Source: Armatimonadetes bacterium UBA1398 (GTDB taxonomy: Bacteria; Armatimonadota; Zipacnadia; UBA1398). Taken from it: a DNA stretch of 64,000 bases. Below, piece by piece: positions 60,042 through 64,000 of this stretch. Position 1 is the first letter of the stretch. Every line of letters starts with the position of its first letter. The DNA is taken from positions 1 through 64,000 of the forward strand of contig DBQI01000043.1 of the NCBI GenBank assembly GCA_002305165.1, read 5' to 3'. The notes under the pieces are model-generated. The model saw only the letters and a program-made list of their open reading frames with translations. It searched no databases and was not told the DNA's origin. The position numbers and the translations under genes were made by a program.

Positions 60042-61292
60042 CTATAGTACCTGTACCCGCCCCGGAGGTGTAGCCTCGACGACGCGTCGCCGCTCCCCGA
60101 CGGTCCACACGGCCGCGAGAAGCCCGAAGGCGAAGAAGCCGGCCGCCGACACCGAGAGCGCTGAGGACATGTCGCCCGTCGACTCGATCCACAGCCCCAC
60201 GCCCCACACCGCGCCCGCGCTCACGATGTTGAGGGCGCTCACCACTCCGAAGAGAGTGGAAAAGCGATCCGGATAGCGCTGGGCGGCATACCCCATGAGC
60301 GCAGGGAACTCGATGCCATAGAGACAGGTGGCCAGCACGTAGAGGGTGACCGTGCCGGTGAAACCCGGGGCCCGCAGAGCGAGGAACACCAGGGGACCCG
60401 CCAGCAGACCCGGCACGATGAAGAGGCCGCGGCGGCCGAAGCGATCGGGAAGGAGCGACAGACCGAGCCTAACGGTCAGATATGCGGCGCTGTAAAGCGA
60501 GAGCACCCAGGCCGGCGGGAAGGGTGGCTCGGGGAAGCTTACCGTCAGGTAGCGGGTGATCCATTGGTACAGCACGGCGTCGGCGGAGCCGTGGAGCGTC
60601 GCGAGGACCAGTACCATCACTAGTCCCAGCCGACCGGCGGAGGCATGAATCGAGCCGTGCTCGGGCGGGCGCGGGAGATATGTGACAGGCATGGTCAGCA
60701 GCGCGACGCCGAGGACCGCCAAGGCCGCTGCGACGGAGCCGAAGGGCAGCCCGATGAGGGAGGCGTAGCTCAGCCGCCCACTCTCCCACAGAGCCTGCAA
60801 CCATGAGATCACGTAGGGATAGCCGATGCCCGCCACCGCGCTCGTGACCATCAGGATGCTGAAGCTGCCGCGGCGGCGCATGGGGAATAGAGCGGAGAGG
60901 AGCCCTCCCCCGACCACGAAGGCGGCGCCGGACCCCAGTCCGAGCACCATCAGGCTGACCCTCAGCACTCCCACGCTCCCGCCGCTCACACTGCCCAGGG
61001 CGTAGCCGACGGAGGCGATGAGCAGCGCAACTCCAAAACTACGGGTCCGATCACGCCGGTCGGAGATCCATCCGCCCGCGAGTCCGCCGACCATGGAGCC
61101 GATGATCTGAAGGCCCATAAGGCCGCCCAAAGACCCCGCGGTCTGGCTCCCTCCGCGCTCCATGGCCGGGATGAGCGCCGGTATGGCTACCGTCGCGTAG
61201 GATCCGACGGCGAGGCCAGCCAGGGCGCAGCCCACGATCCGCCGTCGCGACGACGCTTCTGACTCGAGCTTGGGGCCCGCGGAGGTGACCAT
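60042..61292 (-). CDS. MFS transporter of the sulfatase operon
   Basis: About 416 residues from ATG 61292, a start that leaves seven bases after the UroD-like stop (61300); a longer GTG start at 61316 has no ribosome site. Twelve spans, with GGLAGGWISDRRDRTRSFG between spans 2 and 3 and LLPDRFGRRGLF between 8 and 9, the usual D-R-x-G-R copies. GVALLIASVGYALG and other Gly-rich spans suggest a sugar or small-metabolite exporter/importer, but the substrate is unknown. As the last gene of the sulfatase-UroD-MFS operon it may import the desulfated or methylated monosaccharide. Confidence 0.9.
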   Translation of the reverse strand: MVTSAGPKLESEASSRRRIVGCALAGLAVGSYATVAIPALIPAMERGGSQTAGSLGGLMGLQIIGSMVGGLAGGWISDRRDRTRSFGVALLIASVGYALGSVSGGSVGVLRVSLMVLGLGSGAAFVVGGGLLSALFPMRRRGSFSILMVTSAVAGIGYPYVISWLQALWESGRLSYASLIGLPFGSVAAALAVLGVALLTMPVTYLPRPPEHGSIHASAGRLGLVMVLVLATLHGSADAVLYQWITRYLTVSFPEPPFPPAWVLSLYSAAYLTVRLGLSLLPDRFGRRGLFIVPGLLAGPLVFLALRAPGFTGTVTLYVLATCLYGIEFPALMGYAAQRYPDRFSTLFGVVSALNIVSAGAVWGVGLWIESTGDMSSALSVSAAGFFAFGLLAAVWTVGERRRVVEATPPGRVQVL

Positions 61293-61299
61293 GGAGGGT

Positions 61300-62466
61300 T
61301 CAGCCCTTGGGCCCACGGAAGGGTCGCTGTCGGCCGATGCGCTGCCTCAGCCCTGCCTTGCCAGCCTCCTGGTAGTGCTGGACGGACTCCAGCAGGGCCG
61401 TGATGTTGGGATGCGGCGTGCCGGGGCAGATGGAGCTCGTAGCCCCCAGGGCCAGGAACGCGTCGCCGCTGTTCTCGACGATCCAGTCCACCTCGCGGTG
61501 GACGTCCTCGGGAGTGCCATGCACCAAGGTCGTGGTCACCGAGCCGCCCGCGATCAGCGTCAGCGGCTCCCCATTCCGCGTCGTCATCTCAGCGAGGGCG
61601 GGGTAGTCGACGCCGCACTCGTACTGAAAGCCCTGGAAGCCCGAAAACCCGATGTCGAGCAGCCGCGGCACGAAGTCGCTCACGTTGCCGTCGCAGTGCC
61701 AGATGATCCGTATGCCGCGCTCTATGAGTGGCCGCGCCGCTCGTTCCAGGTGCGGGAAGTAGATACGGTCCAGGCTTCGCACGTCCACGAGGGCCCCCCG
61801 TGAGTCGGTCATGTCGTGGTCCCACCGGACCAGCGGAGGAACGCCGCGCTGCACGGCGGCCTCGGCGAGCGCGCCGTTCTGGCTCTCTGCCAGGATGCCC
61901 TCGAGACGGAACGCCTCCGCTTGCACCTCCGGGTAGAGCGCGTAGAACATCAGGTACCATTCATAGCCGTACACCCCGTAGCGGAGCCACGGCTTGCTCT
62001 GAATGTAACCGTAGGGCACGCGCAGGATGTCGGGCCCCAGCTGACGCTGGCTGTCTTCGAGGTCCGCAACGAACGCCGCCACCAAGCCGGGGTTGTCATC
62101 ATCGGCCCTGGCGATCGCCGACTCAAGCCCCGGGATTGCTATGCGCTCCATGTGATCCCTCACGGCCTCGGGGCCGTCGATGGTGATCCCATCCAGTTCG
62201 AAGGGCTGCCACGGCAGGCGGCTCCCGAAGCCCGACTGGACCTGGTGCTCTGGCGCCATGACCATCTGATCCATGAAAGCCGTGCGACAGCGCCTCATCT
62301 TGCGGATCTCGGACCCGGCGGGGTCCCGAAAGTAGCTGCCCGGCGGCTCGCCAAGGAACCTCTCCGTCCAGGTCACGTCGAGGGGATAGAGCATCCAGGA
62401 TGGGATACCATCCTCGGGCCCCTGCTCTCTGGCGATCCACTTCCGAGCGATGTCGGCTGGGCTCAT
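61300..62466 (-). CDS. Uroporphyrinogen decarboxylase-like (UroD superfamily) protein
   Basis: 388 residues from ATG 62466; its ribosome site GGAAGG lies within the 3' end of the sulfatase gene, five bases after which it starts. UroD-fold signatures: MDQMVMAPEHQVQSGFG, DIGFSGFQGFQYECGVDYPALAEM, IIWHCDGNVSDFVPRLLDIG and LIAGGSVTTTLVHGTPEDV. The IIWHCDGNVSDFV segment with its His-Cys is the zinc-ligand type seen in UroD-like methyltransferases (MtaA, CmuA) rather than in haem-pathway UroD, where other residues occupy this site. It is therefore a better candidate for methyl transfer, perhaps on O-methylated sugars, than for porphyrin synthesis. Substrate unknown. Confidence 0.78.
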   Translation of the reverse strand: MSPADIARKWIAREQGPEDGIPSWMLYPLDVTWTERFLGEPPGSYFRDPAGSEIRKMRRCRTAFMDQMVMAPEHQVQSGFGSRLPWQPFELDGITIDGPEAVRDHMERIAIPGLESAIARADDDNPGLVAAFVADLEDSQRQLGPDILRVPYGYIQSKPWLRYGVYGYEWYLMFYALYPEVQAEAFRLEGILAESQNGALAEAAVQRGVPPLVRWDHDMTDSRGALVDVRSLDRIYFPHLERAARPLIERGIRIIWHCDGNVSDFVPRLLDIGFSGFQGFQYECGVDYPALAEMTTRNGEPLTLIAGGSVTTTLVHGTPEDVHREVDWIVENSGDAFLALGATSSICPGTPHPNITALLESVQHYQEAGKAGLRQRIGRQRPFRGPKG

Positions 62467-62471
62467 GGCAG

Positions 62472-63971
62472 CTAACCTTCCATATCATCCAAGGCGGGTA
62501 TGGGGAACAGCGTGGACGGCCGACGGGCTTCCCGCATGATGGCCTCGACGCGTGCGACCACCTCCGGGTGCTCGGCCGCGACATCCTGGGTCTCGCCGGG
62601 GTCATTCTCGAGATCATAGAGCTGAACCGTGCGGTTGCCGTCCCGGAGATGGGTTCGGACACCCTTGAACCGTTCCAGGATGACCGCCTGCTGCTGATCG
62701 GCCTCGGGGTACTCGAAGTAGAGGTACTCCCGATGCGGCTCGCCCCGCTCCTCCCAGACCGCCGACAGGTCTACGCCATCCGGACGCGAGGGAGCGGGGG
62801 CCTCGCAGACGGCTGTCAGGGTGGGGAGAAGGTCCCAGATAGCCCCGTGGGCCTGACTGACGCTGGCCGGGCGCACCCGGCCAGGCCATCGAACGATGGT
62901 CGGAACGCGGATGCCACCCTCGTACACGGTCATCTTGGCGCCCCTCAGCTCGCCCAGGGACTGGAAGAAACGTCGATCGCACCCGCCGTTGGGCGCGGTG
63001 CCGTTGTCACTCGTGAAGATCACGATGGTGTTGTCAGCGACGCCCAGTTCGTCAAGCAGGGCCATGATCCGCCCCACGCTCTGGTCCAGGTAAGTCACCA
63101 TTGCCGCGTACGCCGCCCGAGGTCGGGGGTGAGGAAGGTAGGCGTCCTGCCCGAGGTACGGCTCCGTGTCCCAGTCTCGGGGGTAGCTCTCCACAAGCTC
63201 CCGGGGAGCCTGCAGGGCGGCATGAGGTATGGTCGATGGAACATACAGGAAGAAGGGCCGATGGACGTTCTGCCGCAGCCACCCCTCGAGCTCCCTCTGG
63301 ATCTCCTCCGGCGCGTACGCCTCGCCCGCGAAGCGCCTGGCGTAGTCATCCTCCGACGGCAGCGGCTCCGGAATGCGCTGGTGGGCCGCGAAGTACTCGT
63401 TCCCGCCCAGAACGTCCACATCGTGGTTGCGCCAAAGGTGAGTGGGGTAGTAGTTGTGCGCCACCCGCTGGCAGAGGTAGCCGTAAAAGTGATCGAAGCC
63501 TTGGTTGCAGGGGTGCCCCGAGGAACCCGGTCCGCCGAGCCCCCACTTCCCGAAGGCGCCCGTCACGTAGCCCACGCGCTTGAGGCACTCGGGTAGGGTG
63601 ATCTCGCTAGCCCTCAAGGGCCACTGCCCCTCGGGCTCCTCGGGGCCCCAGCCGCCGACCTCCTTGTTGCCGCGGATGTAGCAGTGGCCGGTATGGAGGC
63701 CGGTCATCAGGGCGCAGCGCGATGGTGCGCAGACGGGGCTGCCGGAGTAGAAGCGTTCGAGCCTCATGCCCTCGGCCGCAAGCCGGTCCAGGTGTGGAGT
63801 GCGGATCAGCTCCTGGCCGAAGCACCCGACCTCCCTATATCCCAGATCGTCGGCCATGATGAGAACGATGTTCGGACGCCGAGCGGACTGGGCGTCCGCG
63901 GGAGCCTGAGATGCGGCGAGCCCTAGGGTGGAGGCCGCCCCCATGCCAGCGATGAAACGCCTCCTGTCCAT
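62472..63971 (-). CDS. Secreted sulfatase (type I, Tat-exported)
   Basis: About 499 residues from ATG 63971, with AAGGGGAGG upstream. MDRRRFIAGMGAASTLGLAAS is a twin-arginine-type signal. The sulfatase core begins NIVLIMADDLGYREVGCFG (metal Asp pair). The active-site motif is SPVCAPSRCALMTG; Cys81 of C-x-P-S-R is converted to formylglycine by FGE or anSME. GAFGKWGLGG supplies the catalytic Lys, and FTSDNGTAPNGG carries Asp-Asn metal ligands. The C-terminus has the usual YDLENDPGETQDVAAE. It belongs to the S1 arylsulfatase/glycan-sulfatase group, with substrate unknown. It heads a tightly packed operon with a UroD-like protein and an MFS transporter. Confidence 0.96.
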   Translation of the reverse strand: MDRRRFIAGMGAASTLGLAASQAPADAQSARRPNIVLIMADDLGYREVGCFGQELIRTPHLDRLAAEGMRLERFYSGSPVCAPSRCALMTGLHTGHCYIRGNKEVGGWGPEEPEGQWPLRASEITLPECLKRVGYVTGAFGKWGLGGPGSSGHPCNQGFDHFYGYLCQRVAHNYYPTHLWRNHDVDVLGGNEYFAAHQRIPEPLPSEDDYARRFAGEAYAPEEIQRELEGWLRQNVHRPFFLYVPSTIPHAALQAPRELVESYPRDWDTEPYLGQDAYLPHPRPRAAYAAMVTYLDQSVGRIMALLDELGVADNTIVIFTSDNGTAPNGGCDRRFFQSLGELRGAKMTVYEGGIRVPTIVRWPGRVRPASVSQAHGAIWDLLPTLTAVCEAPAPSRPDGVDLSAVWEERGEPHREYLYFEYPEADQQQAVILERFKGVRTHLRDGNRTVQLYDLENDPGETQDVAAEHPEVVARVEAIMREARRPSTLFPIPALDDMEG

Positions 63972-64000
63972 ATGCCGCCTCCCCTTGGCAAGCAAGTCAG

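Noticed and set aside
1..64000. CRISPR array, prophage or biosynthetic gene cluster
   Set aside because: No regularly spaced repeats, no phage structural genes, integrase, NRPS or PKS; the only mobile-element trace is the dead IS1634-like fragment.

Overview
The window is high-GC bacterial chromosome (roughly two thirds G+C, with GTG and TTG starts common). It carries no rRNA, no tRNA that I could find, no CRISPR array and no prophage. The best taxonomic clue is the prepilin-like protein at 47236-47997. It has an N-terminal methylation segment followed by an LFPVFAKAREKARQ-type stretch and a C-terminal H-x9-DG motif, a combination typical of Armatimonadota and also seen in related deep-branching environmental groups. 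An outer-membrane-type beta-barrel protein (29604-31451), lipoproteins and Tat/Sec-exported hydrolases point to a diderm. There are no SusC/SusD genes, so this is not a Bacteroidota-style locus. I infer an uncultivated or poorly studied Armatimonadota-like saprotroph; the phylum call is inference.

Layout. 1-10.3 kb: end of a TPR protein, nnr (NAD(P)HX repair), nitroreductase, GH51 arabinofuranosidase, GNAT enzyme, a hypothetical protein, UbiA-type prenyltransferase with a clear promoter and an upstream terminator, a VIT/vWA surface protein, and a proteasome-like Ntn protein. 10.3-25 kb: MFS transporter, GH95 fucosidase plus a UroD-like protein, cold-shock protein, hydroxypyruvate-isomerase-like enzyme plus ACT-malic enzyme, a GH5-like and a LamG/GH127-like secreted hydrolase transcribed divergently, and gamma-glutamyltransferase. 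25-31.9 kb: a secreted Cys-rich protein with an internal duplication, a two-half ABC-2-like membrane protein with a soluble partner, an outer-membrane barrel protein and a two-helix membrane protein. 31.9-52 kb: a second run of very large secreted hydrolase-like proteins (GH42-like, GH39-like, GH101/GH36-like, a beta-helix lipoprotein, GH140-like), interspersed with a flippase-like protein, an MFS transporter, the prepilin-like gene with a long structured leader, and a dead IS1634-like transposase. 52-59.8 kb: housekeeping and regulatory genes: orphan pyruvate-dehydrogenase-type E1 beta, aspartate kinase, GNAT, a response regulator/histidine kinase pair running into hydF, and nhaA. 60-64 kb: a tight sulfatase-UroD-like-MFS operon.

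How it fits together. The dominant theme is breakdown of complex plant or algal heteropolysaccharide: arabinose (GH51, GH127-like), fucose (GH95), apiose or other decorations (GH140-like), galactose (GH42-like, GH101/GH36-like), sulfate (sulfatase), a beta-helix protein of the pectinase fold, and several sugar-type MFS importers. Two UroD-like proteins, each fused into an operon with a glycan-deprotecting enzyme (fucosidase, sulfatase), suggest methyl-group or cofactor chemistry coupled to glycan breakdown. hydF implies an [FeFe]-hydrogenase elsewhere and hence fermentative hydrogen metabolism; malic enzyme and NhaA fit that physiology. The most unusual items are the AUA start inferred for hydF, the 39675-39738 nested inverted repeat, the long structured leader before the prepilin-like gene, the duplicated CG-W-H-ETG-WLP motif protein, and the fused ABC-2-like/tandem-PH-like gene pair.
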